Shown: positions 1 to 11,400 of the stretch, one piece after another | Numbering within the stretch: position 1 is the first letter of the stretch | Layout of the letters: every line of letters starts with the position of its first letter | Translations under genes and position numbers: made by a program | NCBI GenBank assembly: GCA_963931865.1 | Contig: OZ007509.1 | Location: 18,844,440-18,908,439, forward strand | Direction: 5' to 3' | Length of the DNA: 64,000 nt | Source of the DNA: Axinella damicornis | Taxonomy: Eukaryota > Porifera > Demospongiae > Axinellida > Axinellidae | The notes under the pieces: model-generated | What the model was told of the DNA's origin: nothing | Database searches by the model: none | Seen by the model: the letters and a program-made list of their open reading frames with translations, nothing else

Positions 1-324
1 GAAGCCGGCCATGCAAACCCCATAAGAACCTGCTTGTAGTCATTGTGCAGATGATCACATCTGTTCATGGAGATTTATTGATTGCATTCCTCCATCATGG
101 ATAAGTACACTACATACTATGCTGACTCAGCACATACAGAATGTTTATCAGACCATCTCCCCAGTTCATGTCAGTATAGACTCAAGAACAAGGCCGTGAC
201 ATGCCTGGTTGATGTTGAGTCATTGTTGACGTCCATATTTTGTTAAGCTCATAAATTATTTACCTACATGCTAGCTTATCGTTGTATTAGGATCCAACTC
301 ATCTAACCACTGTAGGGATTTCAA
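1..324 (+). other. upstream flank of kelch-kinase copy A
   Basis: No gene is seen here. The last 40 bases match the leaders of copies B, C and D (an ATCTAACTCATC-like string about 30 bases before the ATG). In the other copies the ATG directly follows CCCTCTATAG, a possible splice acceptor, so a 5' non-coding exon further upstream is possible. Confidence 0.4.
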
Positions 325-1186
325 ATGGCCTCCATTTTTTCTTCCATGCTTGGTCGAACCAAAGCATACGAGCCATCTCCAAGGTTGTTTCAATACGCTG
401 CTCCGATTGGGGGAAAGTGCCTCCTCTGGGGTGGCCGTGTTCCAGACTTCTCAGCTAGTGGCAGAAAGAAACTAGCATCGACTGTTGAGATCTTTGACCT
501 CTACCTGGAGGTGTGGGAGCAGCAAGCTACGTCCGGAGTCTCACCCCCTGGACAATATGATGGTGTGTGTGTACCACTTTCAGATCTCCTGTATTCATTT
601 GGAGGGTATGATGACGAATCCTTGTACAATTCCCTTCACACGAGTGGAAGAAGTTACAAGTTCTGTACCAGGCTGATGGGCCAATGAGAAAGCGTGCATG
701 CGGAATGGTTTCCTACAATGGAGACCGACTGGCATTGTTTGGAGGCTATGGCATTTCCACAGGCCCCACTCAGCCTGGATCGACATTTACCGAGAATACC
801 AGATATACTGATGGGAGGGGATGGAGCAATGAGCTCCACATCTTCAACGTCAATCAAGGTTTGTGAGCAATTCATTCATTCATTTGCTCACTTCTATTGG
901 TGTACTCGGATACGTATATACTGGATGGTGTATACAAGGCTGCAAACAGGTGACTTTCTGAAGGCTCATAATAATGGCATGGAAATTAATGAACACTGGT
1001 GGCCACCATATTTAAACTACATTCTGGACTGGCCATTCCTGCAAATGCAGTCACAAAATTTCATTGACGCAATAATCTAACCATCAGTGTTGATTTCGAG
1101 GGCCAATATCACAGCTCCACTGCAGTAGGTGTATGCTGATACTGGGGTATACAGAGTTCGACAGTATTAGTTGCCTGTGCTGTTGT

Positions 1187-1475
1187 AGTGTAGTCCAGTG
1201 GACGGGTGTGTATATTGGGAGGAACTAGTTGTGTTGGTTTACACTAACTTCCTGGCTCCACCCTCCCAACATGTGTGCCCTATACTGAACCACAGGTGGA
1301 TGGGGGAGTCATGGCAGCAGAGTACAGTGTAGTCCAGTGGACGGGTGTGTATATTGGGAGGAACTAGTTGTGTTGGTTCACACTAACTTCCTGGCTCCAC
1401 CCTCCCAACATGTGTGCCCAACTGAACCACAGGTGGATGGGGGAGCCATAGCAGCAGAGTACAGTGTAGTCCAGT
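1187..1475. repeat. intron-1 minisatellite, about 136-bp unit, two copies (gene A)
   Basis: Two head-to-tail copies of a unit that begins GTGTAGTCCAGTGGACGGG and ends AGCAGCAGAGTACA, plus the start of a third. The same unit lies at the same place in intron 1 of B (one copy), C (four) and D (two). Confidence 0.85.
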
Positions 1476-2030
1476 GGACATTTGGTTCACACTGTGGTTC
1501 CATGCTGCTGTGGGCAGGTTCCCAAGTTGTTGGCTACTTGTTGTCCTCTGCACAGACTCGCTGAAGTATGCTCACATGATTGGTCAGCTCAGAGTGATAT
1601 GTGTGGACCCTGCATGGCCATGTGCTGGGTCTTAGCTAGGTCATCACTTCATTTCTGTACTCACCTGTGCAGAAGGTGTTGTCTGTTTCTCAAGAGATAC
1701 AATTATGATAGTCCTGGGCCTAATAATCAATGTTATCCCTGGGAACTAAACTTTACGAAGTATCACATGACAATATAATGTTGTCACTTTGGGCTGGGCA
1801 CACTCAAGATTCTGCAGACATTTCATACTTAGCAAACAAGAATAGTTTGTCTTATTTCACTTTCTGCAGGGAAATGATCCATCCCTACCACCACTGGCCC
1901 TAGGCCCCCTCCTTGCGCCTACTTCTCCTTCACTGCCGTCAGTGACCACCTGGCAGTACTGTTTGGAGGGACTCAACCGGGATGTGGAGGTGCAGTCAAT
2001 GACTGCTACCTTATGAATTTCAGGACAATG

Positions 2031-2357
2031 GTATGCCCGGAGGTACTCTGTAAAGGTTACATTTATTTGCGGGTACTAATTTATTTTTGTGAATTCGAAA
2101 AAATATATAAACCCACAAACAATAGTATTAGCAATATGTGACATCACCTACATGTCCGTTGATTGGAGCCAACCATAAGCTAGCCGCCTACGAAGTGACT
2201 TGAGAGGAGGCTAGCTGACTATCTGCGAGGTGAATGCAAGACCTGAGACATCATTCTGAAAACTGAGTTTGTCCTACCTAACTCAATTGCTCTCTCCTTA
2301 ATTACACTTTTCCCCTTCCTCCTCCCCCCCTTCCCCCATCCCACTCTCTCCCCTCAG
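2031..2357 (+). other. intron of copy A (fused remnant of introns 2-4)
   Basis: It starts with the intron-2 donor (GTATGCC) and ends with the pyrimidine tract and CCCCTCAG acceptor that precede the coiled-coil exon in C and D. The middle does not match the introns of the other copies. A deletion or replacement has removed exons 3 and 4 here. Confidence 0.6.
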
Positions 2358-3698
2358 AGTCGGTTAAGACTCCATCTGGTGGTGGTCCTCCCACTCGAGA
2401 GTGGGTTCTGGTGGGAGTAGCTGGCAGCCGTCAGCTGGGGTCGAACCAGAGAATGCGAGAGAAGGTGGCCAACATGTGCCATGTAGTTCGAGAAGTCGAG
2501 GCTGGTCGGCAAGCTCTTCGAGAAGCTCGTTCACAGCAAGGTCTGGATAGGAGGGTTCACGACGCTGAAGCAAGAGCTCAAGATCTCCAAATACGGCTTG
2601 GGGCTTCACAACATGCCTACCAAGAATCCCAGCAGTCTCTCCGAGAATCCCAACAGTCTCTCCAAGAATCCCGGGAGTCTCTCCACGAATCCCAGCAGTC
2701 TCTCCAAGTATCACACGCTGACAACAGAGATCTCCAAGTACAGCTCAAGGCCTCCCAAGATGCCTACCAAGAATGCCAACAGTCTCTCCAAGAATCTCGG
2801 CAGTCTCTCCAGGCATCACAAGCTGAGAAACAAAATCTCCAGCAGTCTGTAGATGAAGCCAACACCCGGACACAAGATCTCCAGCGAAGGGTGCAAGATG
2901 CTGAGTGCAGAGCAGAGGAGGCTGAGAGGAGATGGGTGGTGCAGAGGGACGAGATCAACCTCACAGATACAGAGCTAGGGAGATCGAGGAGGATGGGCTG
3001 TTGTTCGAGTTGCAGAGTTCCGTGGAGTTCGTTGTGCAGCCAAGTGTCTCTACAGGCAGATAGTTTCCGAGTACAATCAGCATCTGTTCATTCGTGAAAT
3101 CAACATGGCAGCCCGAGTCCGCCACCCAAACCTCCTGCAGTTTATCGGAGCCACACTTGAGGGAGAACTGATCATCCTCACTGAGCTGATGCCAACCAGT
3201 GTGCGAGGAGAACTCGAGAATAGACGCACCTTTTCCGACAATCAGATCACCTCCATCAGCCTGGATGTGGCCAGAGCCCTCAACTACCTCCACCTGATGC
3301 AGCCCAGCCCCATAATACACCGTGACATCAGCAGTGCCAATGTTCTGCTGGAGCCCGGGCCCAGCAACAGCTGGAGGGCCAAAGTCTCCGACTACGGCTC
3401 TGTCAACCTACTTGAGAGGCTGAACACCGTCACTCCTGGCAACCCAACGTACGCTGCTCCTGAGGCTGGAAATCCTGCCCTCCAGTCCCCCAAAATGGAC
3501 ATCTTTAGTTTCGGAGTTCTCCTGGTGGAGATGTGCTCAACTCGCTTTCCTGAGGTGGCTGATCGAGAGCGTTTCATCCGCTCCATCCAGCAACCACGCA
3601 CGGTGGCACTCATCCGACGGTGCCTAGCTGACGACAGGAATGTGAGACCTTCTGCTAGTGACATCATTACTGAACTAAGTGAACTGCACAGTGCATAA

Positions 3699-4344
3699 TA
3701 TACTGCTACACGAACCTTACTGTTTTGTAGTCTATTACTGTAAGTGATAATTGTATTGCTGACCGTAAGCAAGAATCTGGTTTCATGTGTATGCTATTAT
3801 CCCAATTTTTGCCTTCTTGCATTTTACATCCTACAGTTCATGTTTTGTATTAATTTTTTGGAGAAAGCATTTTGAAGCTCTGTTTTTTCCTTACTGAGCA
3901 ATAATGACAGCATTTTACTGCCATGGTCTCCATTATAAGCTCATATGCCGCGGGATTTGAATGTTGGCTACAGTACTATTATGCATGTCAATTGAATAGC
4001 TGGAATGTATGACTCGTATCTGATCATCTGGAATGTAGCTATAGCTATAATCTGCTGAACAATGTAACATTACACATGTACACAGCTTCAATCCACTTCA
4101 AGCTGCCTGCATACTGTGTATATTTAACAGTTCAAATCAGTGTATTAAATGCATATAGCTATGACCATTAAAACCAAAAACTAAACTATTTCAGTTTTAG
4201 ATAACTAAAACAACATTGCCAAAAGGTGAGATACAGGATCATTCTGCATGAAGGTGATTTATATTATCCTACCAGTGAGTTGCACTACCAGGAGTGCTCT
4301 TGCCACTTGAATAGTAATAATAGCTATGACCTGCATTATCACAG
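3699..4344. other. 3' flank of copy A
   Basis: No coding feature is seen. The stretch aligns with the 3' flank of B (14543-15269), including TTCATGTTTTGTATT and a conserved GAGCAATAATGACAGC. No canonical AATAAA stands out close to the kinase stop. Confidence 0.4.
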
Positions 4345-5750
4345 GTTGTTCACTCCGAGTATGCTGGCATGGGTGCCCGAGTGCATGGGTCCTCACCAGG
4401 AGGTGATGTTTGCCGGCAACAAGATCACCCTAGATATTCCACCTGAGGGGATAACAATGGACAGTGGATGGACAATTACTCCACTGGTTCATCCTGGGGT
4501 GAGGCAATTGGCTTTGGTCTGATTCTTTGGGGCCCATATTTTTTTATTTTCAGCCACTAGAACCCTTAAACATAGTACCCTAATGCATTTCCCACATTGC
4601 TGGAAGTCTCATGACGGATATATCTGCTACTAGTATGGGCCCTATAACGGGTGAATGGTTTTTTTTTGTTCTTGCAGATCATGAATTATGAGGTTGATCA
4701 GTTTGTTCCCGGGAAACGTATCTCCTCCTGTCAGTTGTATGCGAAGTTGAATGGGCAGCAGGAACAGTCTGCCGAGCTGCCGTACAGCATGAAGCTGGTG
4801 GGGGCAAAGGAGCCCTTCAACTTCATCCATTCTCCTGCATCAAAACCACATGCCTGCATTCTGCTTATTATGGCTTCGGTTTCGCGAAGGTAGGATTCTA
4901 TCAGAGAATTTGCACCCAACAATTAAAATTGAATTGTGGGGTGCAGGCTAATGAGCACAGTGTAGTTAATATTATGGTTTAGTCTACATGCTTTTTGCAG
5001 GATCATCAATCCCGTTGTCATGGTAGCCATTCACTGAACTGCACAGCAGTATCTACAACAGAGTTACTCATGCTGTGCAGTATGAATTGCTTTGTACAGG
5101 GTTGAATTCAGACAACACTTGCACTCCTTTCATAGAATCGATTGCACTACATAATATGCCTCCAATAAAATGCTGACTGTAACAATACTATGCCAATGCA
5201 TTTGTAATTGTTGCTTCTTTCATTGTACTGAGCTCTGCTGAATTAGCATGAGGATAGTATACAAACTTAGAGAACTGTATCTGTGCCAAAGTTTGTTCAT
5301 TTTTGAAGGATGATATCCTATCTGATATTTCGTGCATTAGGTGCTGATACAGTAAATATCAATACTGAAGACACGATACATAGCTTCAGTTGAGTTGTTG
5401 TATAGAAGCTTTGTACCAAGGAGTTTTTTAATTACTTTGAGCAATGGATTATATGGCTTGCTACTTCTTTTGTTGCAGATGAAAGGCCAAATCTATTGAA
5501 ACTTCTAAGCTTCCTGGGCGGGAGTGCATTCCTACGATCTGTTTGGAGTTCTGCTTCTGAACGAATAAACTGGAGCTGAAGTGAACACAGCTGCCACAAA
5601 ATGCCGGGAAGATGCTGAACAGATCAACGTAGAACCTCTGAGGCTGTGGATTGGAGGGAAAGGGAGGCCCTCAGCTGGGATGTACTGATTGATGTTCTGA
5701 AGACAACTGGGCTTAACACTCTTGCTAGTGACATACAAGCTTTTAATTGA
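4345..5750 (+). pseudogene. decayed gene with C-terminal death domain, unit A
   Basis: Three exon remnants with splice borders can be followed. The first is 4345-4498 (acceptor ATCACAG, donor GG/GTGAGG) and reads GPHQEVMFAGNKITLDIPPE. The second is 4678-4889, opening with IMNYEVDQFVPGK. The third runs from 5479 and contains YDLFGVLLLN, an ATKCREDAEQIN stretch, LEPLRLW-like residues and a tail ending near TLASD. That ending is the pattern I know from C-terminal death domains of sponge and cnidarian proteins. A 4-nt insertion in exon 1 (near 4383), a TAA within the death-domain exon and a lost base in the GRP-LSW stretch break it. The middle exons I do not recognise; a ZU5-like identity is only a guess. 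Confidence 0.6.
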
Positions 5751-6018
5751 TTAATGATTATATTAGTACATGCCTTCTTCAACAAGTTTCCTATACTAGC
5801 TCCTCACATATTGTGCAAATTCTCTCTATACTGTACTACACATGGTGTATATCATATTGCTCCTCTTGATCAGTAAAGCTGGGAATGAAATAGAAGGTCT
5901 GTGTGCGTGTGAACTGCTGTAGGTGTAACGAATAGCAAAGCTGCAATAATATTATAACTGCAGCAGTAAAATTGTTAAATCGTCATCAAAATTAATGTAA
6001 TATGTAACTATCCAAAAG

Positions 6019-6074
6019 TAGCCTCGTTCCCAGGCCCCATCCGATTTTTCATATGGGGCCTGGGAACGAGGCTA
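6019..6074. mobile_element. hairpin MITE, TAGCCTCGTTCCCAG family
   Basis: Near-perfect inverted repeat of TAGCCTCGTTCCCAGGCCCC around a short AT-rich loop. It is flanked by ATCCAAAAG (6010-6018) and ATCCAACAG (6075-6083), a 9-bp target duplication with one change. The paralogous site near 34726-34740 is empty (CTATCCAATAGTATA), which proves insertion. Confidence 0.85.
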
Positions 6075-7211
6075 ATCCAACAGTATAATTATACTCACAC
6101 CTAGTAAGGCTTAGTATAGGGGCATAATTATTGTAGTTGGTCATGCCTAATTCACTAATTCACTTCGCTTCAGAATTTGCACTACCTTGATCGATAATGA
6201 AGATGAAGTTTGAAAGGCAGACCTTTTGTGTGGGAAAATAATCGATGCTAAATGCAACAGTAACACCCACCAGAATGGATGGCCGGAACAGTAGATCTTC
6301 ACTGAGACCAATGTACAACGTACAACTTGGTCCACAAGCCATGGGTGGGAGCCTGGGAACGAGGCTATATATATAGGCTAATAATTGCGATGACGTCATC
6401 GAGGCTAGCTACGCCCTCTATCTTCGAAGTTTGAAAGGCAGACCTTCTTTTGTGTAGGAAATAGACTCTTCAACAGTACCAGACGTGCAGCAGGTACGTA
6501 CTTAACTCACATTAGCCAGAGGTATGCTATGTGCAGTGCTGCCAGAACAGCTAGTGCGTTCATGGCTAGATAGCAAATTATGTAGCCCCCCCCCCCCCCC
6601 CCCCCATGGATACAGAAACTCCCGGTACATTGTACCCCGGCCCCCCCAACGACACAAGCCTTTTTTTTATTCCCTAGGGCTATTATTTTTTACAAAGTTG
6701 TTAGTGCATCTCCTGGAGGGTGTGGCAGGAGACAGCTTCAATCCCATTGGTTCCCAGTCATGGAGCACTGTTCTGTGATTATAATTAGGCCACTCCAACT
6801 GGTATAATTATATGTTTCTGGTCAGGAACTTCCCCCAGAAGTCATGCGGGCGGGCGGGTACTTAGCAACTCAGCAACGGCAGCACAGGTACACTAAACAG
6901 GGCCATGACGCACGTACGTGGACACAAGTGTACCACAGATCACTGAAAACGACGCGAAATGACATGGAATCACAAAAATGGCAAGTCAGCCTACAAAATA
7001 CGACAGATTTCTGTCCTATTCACAGATACGTACACTCATCAGCCGATTCATGACCGAGCTGCTACTACAGCGCATGCGCAGTAGAGCGTTGCTCAATTAG
7101 TGCTAGTCCTGATTCGTCGTGCGGGCACTATATAGTACTTACACTGGGAGGCCTAGTACGCAGCAGGCGGTGGACCAGAAACATATATACAAGTTGGAGT
7201 GGCCTTAGCTA

Positions 7212-7320
7212 TAGTCTCGTTCCCAGACCCAAACAACCCCAGCGCGGATCGCTTCCGGTACCATGCCGCGATACTGGAAGCGATCCGTGCTGGGGTTGTT
7301 TGGGTCTGGGAACGAGACTA
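7212..7320. mobile_element. hairpin MITE, TAGTCTCGTTCCCAG family
   Basis: Long hairpin with arms of about 50 bases (TAGTCTCGTTCCCAGACCC outside, AGCGATCC inside). The same element sits at the same site at 35793-35902, so it was inserted before that duplication. Unit B at about 17531 lacks it. Confidence 0.8.
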
Positions 7321-8435
7321 GTGATTAGCAGCAGAGCCAAAAGTCTCTCTTGTGTTGTACGGCATGTAGTGTAGTTTGTTAGGTGAATTCACTGTGAGCG
7401 TATACCAAGGGTGTACTACTAGCAGACGATTCAGCTTTGTCCCTACTCCCTGTTTGAGGATGCTCCTCCAATCATACATGAAAATTGAAGAGAATTAGGG
7501 GAAAACAGAGGGAGTGAGAGCCTGGTAAACTTTGAGCACATTATAGCTAGCCAGTGCATAGTAGCAAACCTGCAGGCTTGACTCCCAGATCCAAGGCTAC
7601 GACTGTACGAATGCACCGAAACTAACTACCTCTAACGGTCCCACAATGAGGAGTGCTTCATAGCAAATCATTCTGCTCTGATAACCACCTACACAAGCTT
7701 GTTTGCAGAGCTTTAGTGAGTGAGGCTTTCGTGTGGCATAGGCAATGGATATGATGTGAAGTGTGGATGAAATTTGGATCGCATGGGCACTTAATCAGGC
7801 CTGCGCCATTTTCAACATGCCCATTATTCGTATGCCCGTGCATTTTGTGTAGTGTACGTGTGCACTGATAATGATGCTCTACTGTTATGCACGACCAACA
7901 TACAACACACGTATACAATGTCACGCTGTAGGAATCCGATAACAGTCTCAGCAGAATAGGCCGTCCCTGATTGCTCTGGCCTATATCTCATATAGGCAGA
8001 TAATCCAGTAATGGGCAGGATAGAGCCCTCACTCCATGGGAAGGAGTCCTCGTTCCGTACCACCTCAGGATAGGGATGATCCAACTAGTGGATATAGTCA
8101 GTTGACACACCACTATCAGGATACGTATCTCCGCCCGATTTTCAGTGCTAATCAACCATCTTGGTAGTTGAAGCTTGCTGATACCACCGTTGACAACCTT
8201 CTCACTGTGCCCGTCTCCTGTGGGATTGCTGCATATACAGAGCAGGAACTGACGAATCAGCACTGCCCATTCAGTCATGCCTTGACAACAACAATATATG
8301 GAAAACAATACGGGAAACTGTTGATTGCCGCACATGATGTCATAGGAAATTACTGTTTAGGAATACTGAGTATATAATGACATGTCATGACTTTTATTGG
8401 GATCTAACTCATCCAAATCTCCCACCCTCTATAGA

Positions 8436-11400
8436 ATGGCCTCCATTTTCTCCTCCATGTTTGGTCAAACCAAAGCATACGAGCCGTCTCCAAGGTATAG
8501 TCACTATGCTGCTCCAGTTGGGGGAAGGTGCCTCCTCTGGGGTGGCCGTGTTCCAGACTTCTCAGCTAGTGGCAGAAAGAAACTAGCATCGACTGTTGAG
8601 ATCTTTGACCCCTACCTGGAGGTGTGGGGGCAGCAAGCTACATCCGGAGTCTCACCCCCTGGACTGGTGAATGGGGTGTGTGCATCGCTGTTGGGGCAGC
8701 TGTATTCATTTGGAGGGAGGGATGGTGCATCTTATTACAATTCCCTTCACATGTTGGATCCCACCTCACTTGAGTGGAAGGAGTTACGAGTTCTGAACCA
8801 GGCTGATGGGCCAATGAGGAAGATGGCATGTGGAATGGTTCCCTACAATGGAGACCGACTGGCATTGTTTGGAGGCTATGGCATTCCCACAGGCCCCACT
8901 CCGCCCGGAGCAACCTTTACCAAGAATACCAGATTCACTGATGGGAGGGGGTGGAGCAATGAGCTCCACATCTTCAACGTTAATGAAGGTATGTGAGCCA
9001 TTCCTTTTGTGCTACTGGATGGTGTATTCACATGTAACATGGATGCGATAAAGTGGCTTCATTGTGTGCACTGTATATATGAATACAGGTGACCGCCATT
9101 CATTCCGGACTGTCATGTTCAACTTCATTCCAGCACATGCAGTGTATATGTTAGGGTGTGCAGTTCACATTTGATGACAGTGTTAGTTGCCTGTGCTGTT
9201 GTAGTGTAGTCCAGTGGACGGGTGTGTATATTGGGATGAACTAGTAGTGTTGGTTCACACTAACTTCCTGGCTCCACCCTCCCAACGTGTGTGCCCAACT
9301 GAACCACAGGTGGATGGGGGAGCCATAGTAGAGCCAGTGTTGCAATGTGCATGTACTTCCCGTGGCGAGCTAGCTAGCATATAGGTTGCACTTGATGCCA
9401 ACTGTCACTGTTTCGGTAAGTATACATGGGCAGTCCCAAGTGTCAGTACCAGGCTAGGTTGTACCAGGCTAGGTTGTACCTTCAGTCAGTGATCCAGCAA
9501 CTTGTTGTACAGAAACTAACACTTTTAAATCGTGGTTCGTGAAATTAAGACAGCAGGGCATTGGAAAGCACACAGTTGCCATGATAGCCCTCCTGATGAC
9601 GTACAAAGCACCTCCAGCAATCACACAGCTTCGGCAGTACAAAGGGAGAGCTGTTGCTGACGTAACTGTGGGCAGGTTCCCAATTGAGTATAGTATAGGA
9701 TTTGTGGACCCTGGCCGTGTACTAGATATAGGTCAATTAGCAAGGTCGTCATATCATTTCTGCATTCACTGGTGCAGACGTTGTTGATTGTTTCTCAGAA
9801 ATGCGATTATGACAGTACTGTGCCTAATTATGAATGCCATCCCTGGGAACTAAACGTATCACATGACGATAGGGTGATCACACTCTAGCTTCGTTCCCAA
9901 GGCTCCACCCAGATTTTATCTCACAGCCGTGGAGAAAAATTTCTCCACGGCTGTGAGATAAAATCTGGGTGGAGGCCTTGGAATGAGCCTAGTCACACTC
10001 TGGGCTGGGCACACTCAAGATCGATCAGACACCATGAGAAGCAATGCCGACTGTCGGTTTACACTTAGCAAGCGAGAATATTCTTATTTCACTTTCTGCA
10101 GGCAAGTGGTCCATCCCTACCACCACTGGTCCTAGGCCCCCTCCCTGCTCCCACTTCACCTTCACTGCCGTCAGTGACCATCTTGCAGTGCTGTTTGGAG
10201 GTTACCAACCAGGACGTGGAAGCAGAGTCAATGACTGCTACGTCTTGAATTTAGAGACAATGGTATGCCAAGAGGTATTCTGTCAAGTATGGAAGTCTGT
10301 GCAACACATGCAGGGGCGTCAGAAGCAAATTAGTGTTGGTCCGGTGAGGGTGGCGCGCCCGATTTTAATTCATGAGCAGTCCCACATGTATTACGGGGTA
10401 GAGCTGGGCTTCGTAGACTAGTGGGCGAATTGTGTCATGCTTCAGTCTGCGCTCGCAGAGTATGATGCCTCACAATTATTATGAACGTGTAAAGGCCATT
10501 GCTTATTCAGGCCAGAAAATTAACTGTGATTGCGAATTTTGTGGTTCTGCGATCATGTGAACCGCTGACTACTGTACACTATGAATTTCAAATAAGTGCT
10601 TGGTCAGCATTGGTCCGGTGGCCGCAGGTCCTGCGGTACCGGCACCAGCGCCCCTGACATGCCACACTAGAAATGAGTGCACACTCAGTGGAAGGGGCAG
10701 AGTTGTCCGGGGATACTGTCAATACTGTGAACAACATCCAATCACAACAAGCCGCAGTAGAATTCACAATTTGTATGTATGCATATTGTGTCACTTGTCC
10801 CAGGAGTGGACCAAACTGGAGAGGGCTGAAGGAGCCCCTTGGCTGGCAGAGAGAGATGCCCATGCTGCCTGCTGCCTCAACTATGGACAGGATCACCCCC
10901 AGGTGCTGGTCACTGGGGGTGTGGATAAGAATGGCAACATCATCAACGACATGTGGATCCTGGACGTCCAGTCTGGGAGGTGGAGGGAGGTGAGTGGTGA
11001 TGTACATACGAATGTATGGCTGGTTCAATCTCAACATCATTTGAGTCTGCAGTTTTACAGTATATGGACCAGGTCAAAGTTGAGCACTAACTAGACCCAT
11101 TATTTATGTTGATTGCCCACAATGGTCATCACAAGATCTCACATGTGTACATTAATTCCAACAATGTTGTCACATGATCTATGAATGTCCAATCCATTTC
11201 TTCCCTCTGCAGCTCACTGTTCCTGAAGGTGCACAGCCACGGATGTGGCACACTGTTACTGCCTTCAGTTTGGGGCCAGGGCAGTCACAAGTCACCATGT
11301 TTGGGGGATGTCCGAAGTGGGAGTGGGGAAAGTCAGGTGATGCTCAACCAAAGCTGGCAGAGACCACTGTGCTGGAGTTTGGTGAGTTGTGTGTTGACAT

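Larger units (their letters stand above)
325..3698 (+). pseudogene. kelch / coiled-coil / TKL kinase gene, copy A (pseudogene)
   Basis: This is the first of four tandem paralogs. Exon 1 is 325-858, exon 2 is 1870-2030 and the last exon is 2358-3698. Aligned to the intact copies C and D it carries several independent lesions. A 19-nt deletion at the 642/643 junction shifts the kelch frame. A Trp codon at the start of exon 2 has become TGA (1875-1877). The exons equivalent to 3 and 4, with their introns, are missing between 2030 and 2358. A 4-nt insertion near 2984-2987 shifts the frame just at the glycine-rich loop of the kinase. The kinase body from 3105 still reads open, with HRDISSAN, DYG and AAPE motifs, so decay is recent. 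A truncated coiled-coil or kinase product cannot be excluded, but the full protein cannot be made. Confidence 0.88.
5751..8435. other. intergenic spacer between units A and B
   Basis: No gene is supported. The stretch matches 16693-19153 and 34463-37552, so it is part of the duplicated unit and ends with the upstream region of the next kelch gene. It holds two hairpin MITEs, a poly-C run at 6586-6605 that is much shorter in unit B, and a degenerate hairpin-element end near 6350-6372. Confidence 0.5.

Noticed and set aside
4226..4522. A 98-codon ORF behind copy A taken as a gene
   Set aside because: It is an exon remnant of the death-domain gene read through flanking intron, with a frameshift against units B and C.
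8397..8435. Upstream in-frame ATG extending copy B by 13 residues (also at 19115 in C)
   Set aside because: The extension is not in frame in D and not conserved in A. All four copies align only from the later ATG.
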